A stretch of DNA of 64,000 bases from CBDDHT01 sp965227905 (GCA_965227905.1 OZ245780.1:868001-932000); one strand, 5' to 3'. Positions 43,466 to 53,085 are shown, counted from the stretch's first letter. A program made the numbers and translations. The notes: generated by a model not told the origin, from the letters alone.

Positions 43466-43834
43466 TCAGGCATATGAAGCTTCTGTCTCTGGCTTGTGGA
43501 GAGCGACGACAAACACAACCGCTGCACCATTGGCCCAATAATACCAGGCATCGATACCGCTGAAGCCCAACAACACGGGGGCGGCCAGGAATGTGACGCC
43601 TACAATGCCGTCGACGGCCAGATGGAATGCGTAGGGCAGGACGCGAAAAACGCCGAGTTGATGGTCGGTCAAAAGCGTTAATGTGAATGCGGCGACTCCC
43701 GTCACGAGCGCGAGCCAGAATGCCAGGGGATTCGAGCTCCCGAGTTGCAGCAGAAACGGTGCGGCAATGAGGCTCAGGGCGACAGGGTAATCGAGATAGG
43801 CGTGGATGTTGCGAGTGATGAATCGTGGATCCAT
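43466..43834 (-). CDS. Small membrane protein of unknown function
   Basis: A 122-aa protein with four hydrophobic segments (VALSLIAAPFLLQLG, LAFWLALVTGVAAFTLTLL, FHLAVDGIVGVTFLAAPVLLG and WYYWANGAAVVFVVAL). The start at 43834 (MDPRFI) follows an AAGGAC-like site; a longer frame to 43924 has none. The layout vaguely resembles SPW-repeat proteins, but I do not recognise the family with confidence. It converges on soeC. Confidence 0.68.
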   Translation of the reverse strand: MDPRFITRNIHAYLDYPVALSLIAAPFLLQLGSSNPLAFWLALVTGVAAFTLTLLTDHQLGVFRVLPYAFHLAVDGIVGVTFLAAPVLLGFSGIDAWYYWANGAAVVFVVALHKPETEASYA

Positions 43835-44011
43835 GAGAGAAGGTCCTTCAGTGAGATAACTCAGACGACACTGTGTCGTCGATAGACCTTCATCTGGCTC
43901 TACGACCGGATTCCTTCCATGCATGATCGTCCGGGAAGATTGATCGATCGTCCGGAACGCGTCTCGCGTTTGCGTTGAGTTGCGTCTGAGGGGTCCGCTT
44001 TTGGCAATCTA

Positions 44012-44461
44012 TTAACGTTTCATGACGCCCTTGAGGAGCATTCGAGCTCCCCAACCATAGGCCGTGAAGAGAACGAGTAGGTAGATTATCAATACGACAG
44101 CCATGATCGTTGCGAGGATTGCTGGAGAGAGCACGCGCAAGACCTCGCTTATGGCTTCCCGAAATGCCGGTCCATCCGCGATGATGGACAAGCCGGCCAG
44201 GAGCACGACAGAGATCACCAGCGAACTCAAAAGCGAAAAGATCACCATCCTGCGTCGCTCATCCTTCGAAAAGGCGCGGCGATGCTCACTGACGAATTTC
44301 TGGGCTGCACCCATGGCGCAGGCAGTAAGAATGATAATGCCGGTCGCCGAAGGTAACTCGATTTCCAGAAAGAGCGGGATCAGACCGATCACGACAGACA
44401 ATCCCAGATAGCCGAGGGAAAAAAACAGGAGATAGGGGCGCAGACTAACGGACTCGTCCAT
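44012..44461 (-). CDS. Four-helix membrane protein, ABZJ_00895-like
   Basis: A 149-aa protein with four hydrophobic helices in two pairs, split by a charged loop (SEHRRAFSKDERRR). The opening LRPYLLFFSLGYLGLSVVIGLIPLFL, the ATGIIILTACAMGAAQKFV stretch and the loop resemble the small ABZJ_00895 membrane family. Function unknown. It lies 51 bp upstream of, and on the opposite end to, the metallophosphoesterase stop; the two could share a transcript. Confidence 0.68.
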   Translation of the reverse strand: MDESVSLRPYLLFFSLGYLGLSVVIGLIPLFLEIELPSATGIIILTACAMGAAQKFVSEHRRAFSKDERRRMVIFSLLSSLVISVVLLAGLSIIADGPAFREAISEVLRVLSPAILATIMAVVLIIYLLVLFTAYGWGARMLLKGVMKR

Positions 44462-44512
44462 GGGAACTCATTTCGCAAGTGTTTGCTGACATTCGTCAAT
44501 CCACAAGCCAGC

Positions 44513-45436
44513 CTACGACGCTCCAATGTCGACCACCACTATTTCCGGGGGAACGCCGAAGCGTACGGGCATAATGGAAAATCCGAGGCCGCCGGAGACA
44601 ATCATGTGTTTTGGTCGGCCTGTCAGCGAAGCAGACTGCTCAACAACGTGACCATAAGCAAAACGATTGTGGTGACGTGACGGCACGATCGGTGAATATC
44701 CGAACAGGCGCACCTGTCCGCCATGGGTATGTCCGGCAAGCGTCAGGCAGACGCGATCGGGCAGCTTCGGGAGAATATCCGGCTCATGGGCCATCATGAT
44801 CACGGGCCCATTGTCGGTGATCTTTGCCATCGTCGATGGGATATCATCGACGCCTCTCCAGCTTCGTCTCCCCCAGCGTCGTCCCGGTAGCAAGGCCAGT
44901 TGATCGCCCAAGCCGGCCAGCCAGAATCCGCGACCATCCTTCACCAGCCGAACCGCATCGTTCTCATAAACGCGGATGCCAACGCGCTCCAGAGCAACCT
45001 GACCGAAGATCGGCCCATGGCCCACTCGCTGGGCCGTGCGATCTTCCCACCAATCGTGATTGCCGAGTATGGCATGGACGCCGAGTGGTGCTGAAAGGGT
45101 GGAGAGCGCCTCTGACCACTCGCGCGAGTGGACCTGTTCACCCACAAATCGATGACTGGCGACGTAATCGCCAAGCAGAACGATAAGGTCCGGATCCAGG
45201 TCATTGGTCTGCTCGACGATGTAGCGGATGCGCTCGGGAGACATCCAGGGTCGGCAGGCGTGAAGATCTGCAAGGGCTGCAATTCTAAGTCTGAGTCCGC
45301 GTGGCCAACCCGTCGGGCGGATCCTGTAACGCTGTACCCGCAGTCGGAAGGGCTCGATGCCAACGGCATAGCCTGCTGAAGCGAAGCCGCTCAAGGCCAG
45401 GGCCGCAAATCCTGCGAGGAATCGGCGTCTGTTGAT
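44513..45436 (-). CDS. Exported metallophosphoesterase
   Basis: A 307-aa calcineurin-like phosphoesterase. The N-terminus MINRRRFLAGFAALALSGFA has a twin-arginine-like RRRFL and a hydrophobic stretch, suggesting Tat export. Metal motifs are in order: ALADLHA, LLGDYV, GNHDWW, MMAHEPD and LAGHTHGGQVRL. Members of this branch act on nucleotide- or lipid-linked phosphoesters such as UDP-diacylglucosamine (YkuE-like); the substrate is not decided here. The start at 45436 is preferred over 45478 because it exposes the Tat motif. Confidence 0.88.
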   Translation of the reverse strand: MNRRRFLAGFAALALSGFASAGYAVGIEPFRLRVQRYRIRPTGWPRGLRLRIAALADLHACRPWMSPERIRYIVEQTNDLDPDLIVLLGDYVASHRFVGEQVHSREWSEALSTLSAPLGVHAILGNHDWWEDRTAQRVGHGPIFGQVALERVGIRVYENDAVRLVKDGRGFWLAGLGDQLALLPGRRWGRRSWRGVDDIPSTMAKITDNGPVIMMAHEPDILPKLPDRVCLTLAGHTHGGQVRLFGYSPIVPSRHHNRFAYGHVVEQSASLTGRPKHMIVSGGLGFSIMPVRFGVPPEIVVVDIGAS

Positions 45437-45576
45437 CATCGCTTGGTATCGGTCTTTGTTTCTCAGATCTTTGCGCAAGATTGCGCACGCGTATCGTCAA
45501 GTGCTCCTCTAACAGTGCAAAATGCAGATTATGTGCAACAGACATGGATTCATTGCGGGGATCGAAAGGAGGCGAC

Positions 45577-46482
45577 ATGCCATACGTTGATGTCGATGGC
45601 GTAAAAATCTTCTACGAAGAAACAGGTGCAGGTCGGCCGCTCGTTTTCCTGCATGAGTATCTCGGAGATTGTCGAAGCTGGGATGATCAGGTCAGGGCAT
45701 TCTCACGCGACTATCGTTGCGTCGTCATCTCAGCACGCGGCTACCCGCCATCCGATTCACCGGAAGACGAAACGCTTTATGGCGTGGACATCGCGAAGAA
45801 GGACGTCCTTTCTGTGATGGACCATTTGAATATTGATCAGGCCCATCTGGTCGGCCTGAGCATGGGATCCTACACAGCACTCTATTTGACGCTCACCCAC
45901 GCCGAGCGTGTTCTTTCGGCAGTCGTTGCCAGCGGTGGATCGGGCGCACTCAAGTCGACCCGTCAGGCCTTTATCGACGAGGCACTGGCGCTTGCCAGCC
46001 AGATGGATGAGACCGGAGTTGTGCCCGCTGAAGCCATGGGACTTGGTCCGGCGCGGCTCCAGTTGGAGCGGAAGGACCCCAAGGGATGGGCGACGTTCGT
46101 TTCGAATCTTGCTGAACACTCGCCAAAGGCCGCAGCGATCACGCTGAGGCAAATTCAGACCCAGCGTCCGTCTCTCTTCGATCAGGAAAGCGAACTGGCG
46201 CAAGTCGTAACGCCTGTATTGCTGATGGTCGGAGACGAGGACGAGTCCTGCCTCGATACCAACCTCTACCTCAAGCGTACGATGCCGTCAGCCGATCTCG
46301 TCATGTTTCCAGGCTCTGGCCACACGATCAATCTCGAAGAACCGGCTCTCTTCACGCTGTTCGTCGGGCGTTTTCTAAGCGCGGTCGATCGTGGCACGTG
46401 GCGCCCGCGAGACCCGCAGGCCCGCCCGAAAACCGGCGCGGTAACAGCATTGGGCTTCGGCGATCAGTCTTCCGATCCCTGA
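45577..46482 (+). CDS. Alpha/beta-fold hydrolase
   Basis: A 301-aa hydrolase with the nucleophile elbow GLSMGSYTAL, an acidic residue in VGDEDESC and the catalytic His in GSGHTINLEEP; HEYLGDCRSWDDQ forms the oxyanion region. AAAGGAGG ends 5 bp before the ATG at 45577, an unusually strong ribosome site that decides the start over the in-frame ATGs upstream. The substrate is unknown. Its last 19 bp overlap the convergent heparinase gene. Confidence 0.88.
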   Translation: MPYVDVDGVKIFYEETGAGRPLVFLHEYLGDCRSWDDQVRAFSRDYRCVVISARGYPPSDSPEDETLYGVDIAKKDVLSVMDHLNIDQAHLVGLSMGSYTALYLTLTHAERVLSAVVASGGSGALKSTRQAFIDEALALASQMDETGVVPAEAMGLGPARLQLERKDPKGWATFVSNLAEHSPKAAAITLRQIQTQRPSLFDQESELAQVVTPVLLMVGDEDESCLDTNLYLKRTMPSADLVMFPGSGHTINLEEPALFTLFVGRFLSAVDRGTWRPRDPQARPKTGAVTALGFGDQSSDP

Positions 46483-48395
46483 TCCGGCACTGGCTTCGGC
46501 GTATCTGGCGCGGCGCTCTCTTCGGCGTCGGCTTCGCCCGCGCCATCCTCATCCGATTGGATCTTATCCGGTTCTTCCTGGATATCATCCGGTTCTTGCT
46601 CAGTTCGATCCGGTTCCGCTTCGGTTGCCGGTGGCTCGGCGGCATAGGGCAATACCGAGGGCTGCTGATCTGCATTCGGTCTGCCCAGCAGCTCCAGGCG
46701 CCACGGTACGCGGACCTCGCCTCTCCCTTGGAATTTGCCGTGGATGACGATTTGCTGCGTCCGTGTTTCGCCCATTGCGTCCGCGAGAAAGACACTGTCT
46801 TCGGTCTTGAGCGGCAGTGACTCGGTTGCCAGACGCCAGCGTTCGCGCTCGCCCGGCAGTGTCAATATGACCTCGCGCTCGTCGCGGCCGCTTTCGACCG
46901 TGATACGAGGGTGCAAGTGGAAGCGAACCGCAAAAGCACCATCGGATTTCTCGGCAAGATCTGTGAGACCCCGCGGCGTATGCAGCAGATCCTCGCCCAT
47001 GATGCGATCGCCCTCGCCTGTCAAGAGGAGACGCCGCTTGTGCATGATCCCGAACCGGCTGTCATAACCGTCGTGAGCTCCTTCGATGATAACCGACGGG
47101 TCGCGATGCTCGATGCTCGAGGAAACATGCGGGGGCCCGACCAGTCGGGCGGCCTTGGCTGACTCCCCCAGGAGGGGCGTGACGACGAACTCGCTGGACG
47201 ATGTATCGCACACGGTCACCGTCGAATGGGCCGCTGTCGAGCGGGCAACCAGTTGCCATTCGTCCTTGTCGCGCGGCGGTGCACCGCAATTGATGATGAT
47301 CGGATCCTGCCCCGAGCTCAACTCGAAGGACAGCGTCCCGGCATGGGCCATCTGACTGTAGGCGCTCGGAGCAATAGCACCCATGTCCGCGATCAGGATT
47401 GTGTTGCCGCGGTGTAGTCGATAGTAACCGGACTGGGCGGCTTCGGAGACGGGCCGTCCCTGGATATCGTCATAGGCAAGGACATTCGCGAGTGCGTCGG
47501 TCTGGGTAATACCCATGCCGTTGAAATGGGCGAGCGAGCCTTCGCCGAGACGGAAGAACCGGATCATCGGCATCATGCGATCGATAGCCGCATTCAGAGA
47601 AGCCGGCGGCAACTGGTCGCGCGCAACGAAGCACTGCCGCAGGGGGAGAATATCGAGAAGCAGTTCGACGAGCACGCCGGGATTGCGCCCTACGTGACCG
47701 CCGTCTGGAAGGATCTGCGCCTCGAGTTCATCGCAGAAAGGTTTGATGAAGGGATCGGTGGCATCAGGGCCTTCCGGTGCACAGAGCCCGGCTAGCAGCA
47801 GGGCCGACAAGGTGACCAGGCGCGGAGCGCCATTCGGAACATCGCTATAACTTGCGCGCAGATAACGGATCTGCCGGGTCAAGCTCGTCAACACCGCTTC
47901 GTAGTAAGTGGGCTCCGCCCCTTCCAATACGACCGTGGCATGACTCAGCCACGAAATGATCCGACGCGCAACGATGTCCGGTTCCCATGCCAAGCCGCCG
48001 ATATTGCCATAGGCAATCATCCAATCCTGGACGAGGGCTCTTGCGTGCTCGCGTGAGATATCGTCCCCGGCAACCCGCAAATGCCTGAGCCAACCGAAGC
48101 CATGCAACTCACGCTGCCAGGCTATCGATGGTGGATTGATGAAAAAGGGCGACTCGGAGCCTGTCAAAGCAATCGAGCCGGCAAGGCCGAAATGCCCGTG
48201 ATAGATCTCTGTTGCGAAACTGGGATCGGCGGTTCTGAGGTCGTGCGGCACCAGCAGGAGTTGCTCGACCGGACGGCCGCTAAACCGCCAACGGTATAGC
48301 AGGGATTGTTGCAGCTGACGCACGGCAGAGCGCCGCGCGTGACGCGCTACGTCGACTGCCAGCCGGGCCCGGCTTGTGATCGTCTCAACGCGCAT
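46464..48395 (-). CDS. Heparinase II/III family protein with an acidic C-terminal repeat tail
   Basis: A 643-aa protein of the bacterial heparinase II/III-like group. An N-terminal alpha/alpha toroid region (FHGHFGLAGSIAL-like, here YHGHFGLAGSIALTG; LHGFGWLRHLRVAG) is followed by a beta-sheet domain (HAGTLSFELSSGQDPIIINCG, LLHTPRGLTD). The genes in this position in Hyphomicrobiales are usually annotated as heparinase-like polysaccharide lyases; activity is unproven. The last ~60 residues are a Glu/Asp/Pro tail with three heptads EPDRTEQ, EPDDIQE and EPDKIQS. It lies 185 bp downstream of rsmB. Confidence 0.85.
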   Translation of the reverse strand: MRVETITSRARLAVDVARHARRSAVRQLQQSLLYRWRFSGRPVEQLLLVPHDLRTADPSFATEIYHGHFGLAGSIALTGSESPFFINPPSIAWQRELHGFGWLRHLRVAGDDISREHARALVQDWMIAYGNIGGLAWEPDIVARRIISWLSHATVVLEGAEPTYYEAVLTSLTRQIRYLRASYSDVPNGAPRLVTLSALLLAGLCAPEGPDATDPFIKPFCDELEAQILPDGGHVGRNPGVLVELLLDILPLRQCFVARDQLPPASLNAAIDRMMPMIRFFRLGEGSLAHFNGMGITQTDALANVLAYDDIQGRPVSEAAQSGYYRLHRGNTILIADMGAIAPSAYSQMAHAGTLSFELSSGQDPIIINCGAPPRDKDEWQLVARSTAAHSTVTVCDTSSSEFVVTPLLGESAKAARLVGPPHVSSSIEHRDPSVIIEGAHDGYDSRFGIMHKRRLLLTGEGDRIMGEDLLHTPRGLTDLAEKSDGAFAVRFHLHPRITVESGRDEREVILTLPGERERWRLATESLPLKTEDSVFLADAMGETRTQQIVIHGKFQGRGEVRVPWRLELLGRPNADQQPSVLPYAAEPPATEAEPDRTEQEPDDIQEEPDKIQSDEDGAGEADAEESAAPDTPKPVPDQGSED

Positions 48396-48580
48396 TGAAT
48401 AAGGTCTGACTTACGATCGCACTCACTTCATTGGAAGCAATGTCGGTCGAATCCCATGTCTCACATTTCGAAACCTTATCTTCGGGCTCCATTGGCGGGG
48501 GATCAAGACATTTCGGCCTGTATTTCCAGGGGTGTGTGCGTAACGTTAAGGCTGTTCATACAGAGCATTTCCCCCTTGGA

Positions 48581-49954
48581 TCAGCCAATCAGCGTCAGTC
48601 TTGCTGCGAAGAAACCGTCCATACCACCGGCGTCTTCTGCGTCTCCGACGGCAAAGTGCGGCAAAGTCCGCAGTGTACCTTCGGCCGTCAGCCATTGTGA
48701 TTGGCCGGCAATGTCCTGGCTATCGATCGGGTCGATCCGGACGGTGTCGTTGCGGCTGATCAGCTTTCTGATCTGTTCTTCGCCTTCTTCCGGTTCGAGG
48801 GAGCACGTGCAGTAGACCAGCGTGCCGCCTGGGCGCAGCAAGGTGAGGGCATGATCCAGCAGTCGTGCCTGAAGAGATGCCAGTTGTGGAATGTCTCGCG
48901 ACCGTTTCACATGCGGGATGTCGGGATGACGGCGGATCGTACCTGTTGCAGAGCAGGGGGCATCGAGAAGAACGCCATCGAAGAGGTCGCCTTGGGGCCG
49001 CCATTCACGCGCATCTGCTTCAATGCAGATGGCATTCAATCCGAGCCGCTTCAGGTTGTCTTCAAGCATGGCTACGCGACGTTGCGCATTGTCGATGGCG
49101 GTGATTTCCGCGCCGGCCGCCGCGAGCTGCGCCGTTTTGCCGCCGGGCGCTGCGCAGAGGTCCACTATGCGTTTTCCGTCGACGTCGCCAAGGAGGCGGG
49201 CAGGCAGGGCTGCTGCAGCGTCTTGAACCCACCATGTTCCCTCATCAAATCCCGGCAGGTCTTCGATACGGCCTTTTGGACGCAGGCGGATGCTTCCCGT
49301 GGGGAGGACGATGCCGCCGAGTTTGTCGGCCCAAATTTCCGGTTCTGACTTGACGCTGACATCGAGTGGCGGCTCTTCCAGGTGCGCCTCCGCCATGGCG
49401 CGCGTTGTTTCCGTGCCATAAGCTTCACTCCAGCGGTCCCAAAGCCAGCTTGCCGTGTTGAGGCGCGGTGCGTCTTGACCGGCCGCAATTTCGGGACCGG
49501 AGCGGGCGATACGTCGGAGAATGGCGTTGACCAGTCCGGCATAGCGCTGGGTCTTGCGGTCTTTCTTGCACTGCTCGACCGCGAGGTTGACGACAGCATG
49601 ACTGGACATTCCCATGAACAGGAGCTGGGCGACTGCGGCCAGGACAATGCTCAGGAGCGGGCCGGTGTTACCTTTCATGGGGCGCTCCAGCAGGCCGAAA
49701 AAGAGGTCCTCTATCTGACCCTTTCGCCGCAGAGCCGTCGCCACAATGGCGCGCGCCAAAGCTCTGTCACGTGGCTCCAGCTTTGACAGATCACCCTTGC
49801 CAACGGAGGCCGCAAAGGCGGTATCGAGAGGACGGTGATTGATCAGGATGTCATTTAGAAGTGCTACGGCGCCGTGCCGCGCGGGCATGCCACTGCGATC
49901 ATTCTGGTTCCGACGTCCGGACCGCTTGACATCGCGGTTGATGCTATCCGCCAT
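48581..49954 (-). CDS. rsmB: RsmB-type rRNA m5C methyltransferase
   Basis: A 457-aa RNA methyltransferase. The first ~150 residues form a NusB-like helical domain, and the C-terminal half is the catalytic domain with VDLCAAPGGKTAQLA (SAM site), the motif IV Cys in DAPCSATG and the motif VI catalytic Cys in LVYCTCSLEPEEGEEQ. RsmB methylates C967 of 16S rRNA in E. coli. It lies 24 bp downstream of htpX, in the htpX-rsmB-heparinase order common in Hyphomicrobiales. Confidence 0.92.
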   Translation of the reverse strand: MADSINRDVKRSGRRNQNDRSGMPARHGAVALLNDILINHRPLDTAFAASVGKGDLSKLEPRDRALARAIVATALRRKGQIEDLFFGLLERPMKGNTGPLLSIVLAAVAQLLFMGMSSHAVVNLAVEQCKKDRKTQRYAGLVNAILRRIARSGPEIAAGQDAPRLNTASWLWDRWSEAYGTETTRAMAEAHLEEPPLDVSVKSEPEIWADKLGGIVLPTGSIRLRPKGRIEDLPGFDEGTWWVQDAAAALPARLLGDVDGKRIVDLCAAPGGKTAQLAAAGAEITAIDNAQRRVAMLEDNLKRLGLNAICIEADAREWRPQGDLFDGVLLDAPCSATGTIRRHPDIPHVKRSRDIPQLASLQARLLDHALTLLRPGGTLVYCTCSLEPEEGEEQIRKLISRNDTVRIDPIDSQDIAGQSQWLTAEGTLRTLPHFAVGDAEDAGGMDGFFAARLTLIG

Positions 49955-49978
49955 GGTGACCGAGGCTATTTGTCAGGC

Positions 49979-50923
49979 TCAGCCCCATGGCCCACTGCGA
50001 TCCGAGGGATCTTCCCAGCGGCTTTCATGATGATACCGGGAATGTTCGGATGACTGGTCGGGACCATCATCCACCTGCCCCCATAGACGGGCAAGCTCGA
50101 CCAGCTGTTCGACCCTGTTGTCTGTATTCGGATGGGTTGAAAACAGATTGTCCATGCGAGCGCCGGACAACGGATTGATGATGAACATGTGTGCCGTTGC
50201 AGGATTGCGTTCGGCCGCCTCGTTTTCGATCTGTTCGGCGTTTCCAGCGATCTTCTGCAACGCAGAGGCAAGCCATAGGGGCCGCTGACAAATCTGCGCG
50301 CCAAGGCTGTCGGCCTGATACTCCCGGCTACGGCTGATGGCCATTTGCACAAGTCCGGCAGCCATGGGTGCAAGAATCATCATGGCGATCGTTCCGATCA
50401 TACCGAAAGGATTGTTCTGATTGTTTCTGCTTCCAAAGAACATTCCAAAATTCGCGAGCATCGAAATCGCGCCTGCGATCGTCGCGGTAACCGTCATGAT
50501 CAAAGTGTCGCGGTTCTTGATATGCGCAAGTTCGTGCGCCATCACGCCGGCCACTTCTTCCATGGTCAGCGCCTCTAAGAGGCCGGTTGTTGCCGCGACG
50601 GCCGAGTTTTCCGGATTGCGCCCCGTCGCAAAGGCGTTCGGCTGCGGATTCTCCATGATGTAGACCCGCGGCATGGGCAACTCTGCATTTTCCGAGAGTT
50701 GGCGGACAATGTCATAATATTCCGGCGCCGTATTGGCATCGACTTCCTGCGCACCATGCATGCGCAGGACCATCTTGTCGGAATTCCACCAGCTGAAAAC
50801 ATTCATGGCTAGCGCCACGCAGAAGGCGATCAGCATGCCGGACTCGCCGCCGATCATGAAGCCGATACCCATGAAGATTGCCGTCATGACGGCCAGCAAA
50901 ATTGCTGTGCGGAAATAGTTCAT
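49979..50923 (-). CDS. htpX: Membrane zinc metalloprotease HtpX
   Basis: A 314-aa M48 membrane protease for quality control of inner-membrane proteins. Two N-terminal hydrophobic segments (TAILLAVMTAIFMGIGFMIGG) precede the zinc motif HELAHIKNRD; the third ligand Glu lies in REYQADSLGAQI. PNAFATGRNPENSAVAATTGLL is a family signature. No heat-shock-type promoter was clearly seen upstream. It leads into rsmB. Confidence 0.95.
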   Translation of the reverse strand: MNYFRTAILLAVMTAIFMGIGFMIGGESGMLIAFCVALAMNVFSWWNSDKMVLRMHGAQEVDANTAPEYYDIVRQLSENAELPMPRVYIMENPQPNAFATGRNPENSAVAATTGLLEALTMEEVAGVMAHELAHIKNRDTLIMTVTATIAGAISMLANFGMFFGSRNNQNNPFGMIGTIAMMILAPMAAGLVQMAISRSREYQADSLGAQICQRPLWLASALQKIAGNAEQIENEAAERNPATAHMFIINPLSGARMDNLFSTHPNTDNRVEQLVELARLWGQVDDGPDQSSEHSRYHHESRWEDPSDRSGPWG

Positions 50924-51382
50924 GTTCGATCCATACCGATTCGAGGCCGCGTGCTAACACGCAGAAGCCAGTCGCAACTTGCGAAGCATGCAGTGTGCTC
51001 GATGAAAATAAACGATCCTTGGCTCACGGAATACCACGCTCGTCCGCGTGGACCAATACTCAGCCCGCTTGTCGCAGCGCGTGGGTCTTCGAGCCCTACC
51101 GCGATTCTCAAGAATGTCGTGTGAGGATGCGAAATCTTCAAGCGTCATAATGCGGTGGATTGCCACATGACACATGCCGTCCCGACAATTCTAGATGGGT
51201 CGAATTGGCTTCATGTACCAGGACGTGCCCTGGAACTGCAATTAAGTCTCGCATAACTGTTTCCCAAATACGCGTTGATGAGCCGGCCTTTGCTTTCGTA
51301 ATGTCACACAGGATCAATTTCGGGATGCCAACACCCGGAAACGATCCTGGCTCACCAATTTCACCCGTCCAAAGGAACTCAA
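50924..51382. other. 459-bp divergent intergenic region with repeated segments
   Basis: Between divergent htpX and GST genes. No gene was accepted; short frames here have no motif or ribosome site. It holds an imperfect direct repeat (AAACGATCCTTGGCTCAC at 51010-51027; the same without one T at 51339-51355) and a 6-bp hairpin CCACGC/GCGTGG at 51034-51051. The 3' repeat ends 27 bp before the GST start, so it may be a regulatory or duplicated segment. Confidence 0.5.
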
Positions 51383-52006
51383 ATGCTCACCATCTACGGC
51401 CGCGCCAATTCGTCGAATGTCCGCAAAGTGCTCTGGTTTGCAGGTGAAACCGGTCTTTCTTATGAGCGGCTTGATTATGGCCGCGGCTACGCAGCTACCG
51501 ACTCACCGGACTATCTGGCACTTAACCCAAACGGGCTGGTACCGACGCTTGTTGATGGCGAGACCGTCATCTGGGAGTCGAATGCCATTCTTCGGTATCT
51601 GGCGACCAAGTATGCACCTGCGAGCTGGTTGCCACAGGATGCGGATCTGCGTGCCATTACGGAGCAATGGATGGACTGGCAGCTCACGACGATTGCACCG
51701 GGCATGGCGCCGCTCTTTCTTGGCGGGCATCTCGGTCTGCCGCCGATGAACGACCCGGAAAGGATTGCGCAGGGCCATGCTATGTCGACCCAGGCGATGA
51801 CAATTCTGGCCAACCAGGTCGACAAGACCGGTGCCTATGTCGCCGGCTCGGAGATTACGGTCGCCGACTGTGCGATTGGAATGTATGTCCACCGTTGGTT
51901 CGCTCTTGATATCGAGCGAAACAGTCTGCCCGCGCTAGAGGCCTATTATGGGCGCCTGTCGGAGCGCGCGCCATTTTGCGAGTTCATTAAAGACGCCGGT
52001 GTTTGA
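51383..52006 (+). CDS. Glutathione S-transferase family protein
   Basis: A 207-aa GST. The thioredoxin-fold N-terminal domain has YGRANSSNVRKVLWFAGE, with Ser residues at the usual catalytic position, LNPNGLVPTLVDG with the cis-Pro, and the glutathione-contact motif ESNAILRYL. The helical C-terminal domain contains YVAGSEITVADCAIGMY. Substrate unknown. The gene is monocistronic, flanked by non-coding DNA on both sides; a small dyad (ATGCGG/CCGCAT, 52035-52056) follows its stop. Confidence 0.9.
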   Translation: MLTIYGRANSSNVRKVLWFAGETGLSYERLDYGRGYAATDSPDYLALNPNGLVPTLVDGETVIWESNAILRYLATKYAPASWLPQDADLRAITEQWMDWQLTTIAPGMAPLFLGGHLGLPPMNDPERIAQGHAMSTQAMTILANQVDKTGAYVAGSEITVADCAIGMYVHRWFALDIERNSLPALEAYYGRLSERAPFCEFIKDAGV

Positions 52007-52173
52007 CAAGACGTCCGGCCCGCATGTCCCGGATATGCGGGAAAAATGTTCCGCATGACGATGAGTTGGTTCGCATTGGAGGCGAGCCGACTCTTGTCAC
52101 GCTCGATTTGGCACTTATTTGAGTATCGGACATCCGCGCATCCGGGGGCTTCTTTTATGTGAAGGAAGAAGCC

Positions 52174-53085
52174 ATGAAGCGTAATGCACTGTTATTGGCC
52201 GGGGCTGTCAGCGCCGCGGCCCTAGCAACGTCACTTGCCCTGGCCAACGTCGCTTTGGCCCAGGAGGCACCTGTCACGCAGTCCGTGGCGGAGCCGAAGC
52301 CGCAAGAGGAAGCCGCCAAGGCAAGCACCGACAAATCGGAGCAAACCGTCCGTCAAATCGTTATCGAGCCCAAGGCTGCCGAGGACGATAAGCCCAAGTC
52401 TGAGATCGCAACAAAGCCGGAAACGAAGGCTCTCGCGACCGAAGAGACAGAAGCCGCTGCTGCTGCCGAGCAGACAAAGGAAGCCAAGGCCGATGCCGTG
52501 GCGGAGAAGACGGCGGAATCCGAAAACAAAGCTGATAAGTCCGCCGATCAGGCGGTTGTTGCTGAAGACCAGCCGAAAGCCGAGACGACAGCCACCGATA
52601 CCAAGACTGATCCGGAAGACGCAGCGAAGACCGAAGAAGCCTCAGCAAAGACGGAGAAGGTCGATGAGACTGCGGCAGCCGATATTGCCGAAGCGAATAA
52701 ATCGGTCGATTCAGCTGAAGATGTTGTCTCAAAGGAGACGACAGCAGTTCCGCTGAAACGCAGCCGTGAGGAAATCGTGCTTGCTCTGCAGACCGAACTC
52801 AAGCGCGTTGGCTGCTACGGTGGTGCGATTGACGGCGTATGGGGAGAATACTCTGAGGAAGCCCTGGAGGCGTTTCGGTACTTCGGTCAGATCGATCACG
52901 ACGATGCCACGCCCTCCGAAGCGTGGGTCGCTCACGTGAAAGGTGCAACGAAAACGATCTGTCATGCTCATCAATATGGCGATGCTTACCCGCATCAGTA
53001 TCAAGGATACGACAAGGGCTATCATGCGCCATCCTACGATGGCTACCGAGGCAGTTATCCTGGTGGAAGCACCTACCGCTACTGA
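52174..53085 (+). CDS. Secreted Ala/Lys/Glu-rich protein with a peptidoglycan-binding-like C-terminal segment
   Basis: A ~303-aa protein. MKRNALLLAGAVSAAALATSLALANVALA is a signal peptide; the ATG at 52159 five codons earlier is less likely. Residues ~35-205 are low complexity, rich in Ala, Lys, Glu, Thr and Asp (AKTEEASAKTEKVDETAAAD), and probably disordered. LALQTELKRVGCYGGAIDGVWGEYSEEALEAF then resembles a PG_binding_1 repeat, and the last 50 residues are His/Tyr/Gly-rich. Function unknown; it may span the cell wall. Confidence 0.8.
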   Translation: MKRNALLLAGAVSAAALATSLALANVALAQEAPVTQSVAEPKPQEEAAKASTDKSEQTVRQIVIEPKAAEDDKPKSEIATKPETKALATEETEAAAAAEQTKEAKADAVAEKTAESENKADKSADQAVVAEDQPKAETTATDTKTDPEDAAKTEEASAKTEKVDETAAADIAEANKSVDSAEDVVSKETTAVPLKRSREEIVLALQTELKRVGCYGGAIDGVWGEYSEEALEAFRYFGQIDHDDATPSEAWVAHVKGATKTICHAHQYGDAYPHQYQGYDKGYHAPSYDGYRGSYPGGSTYRY

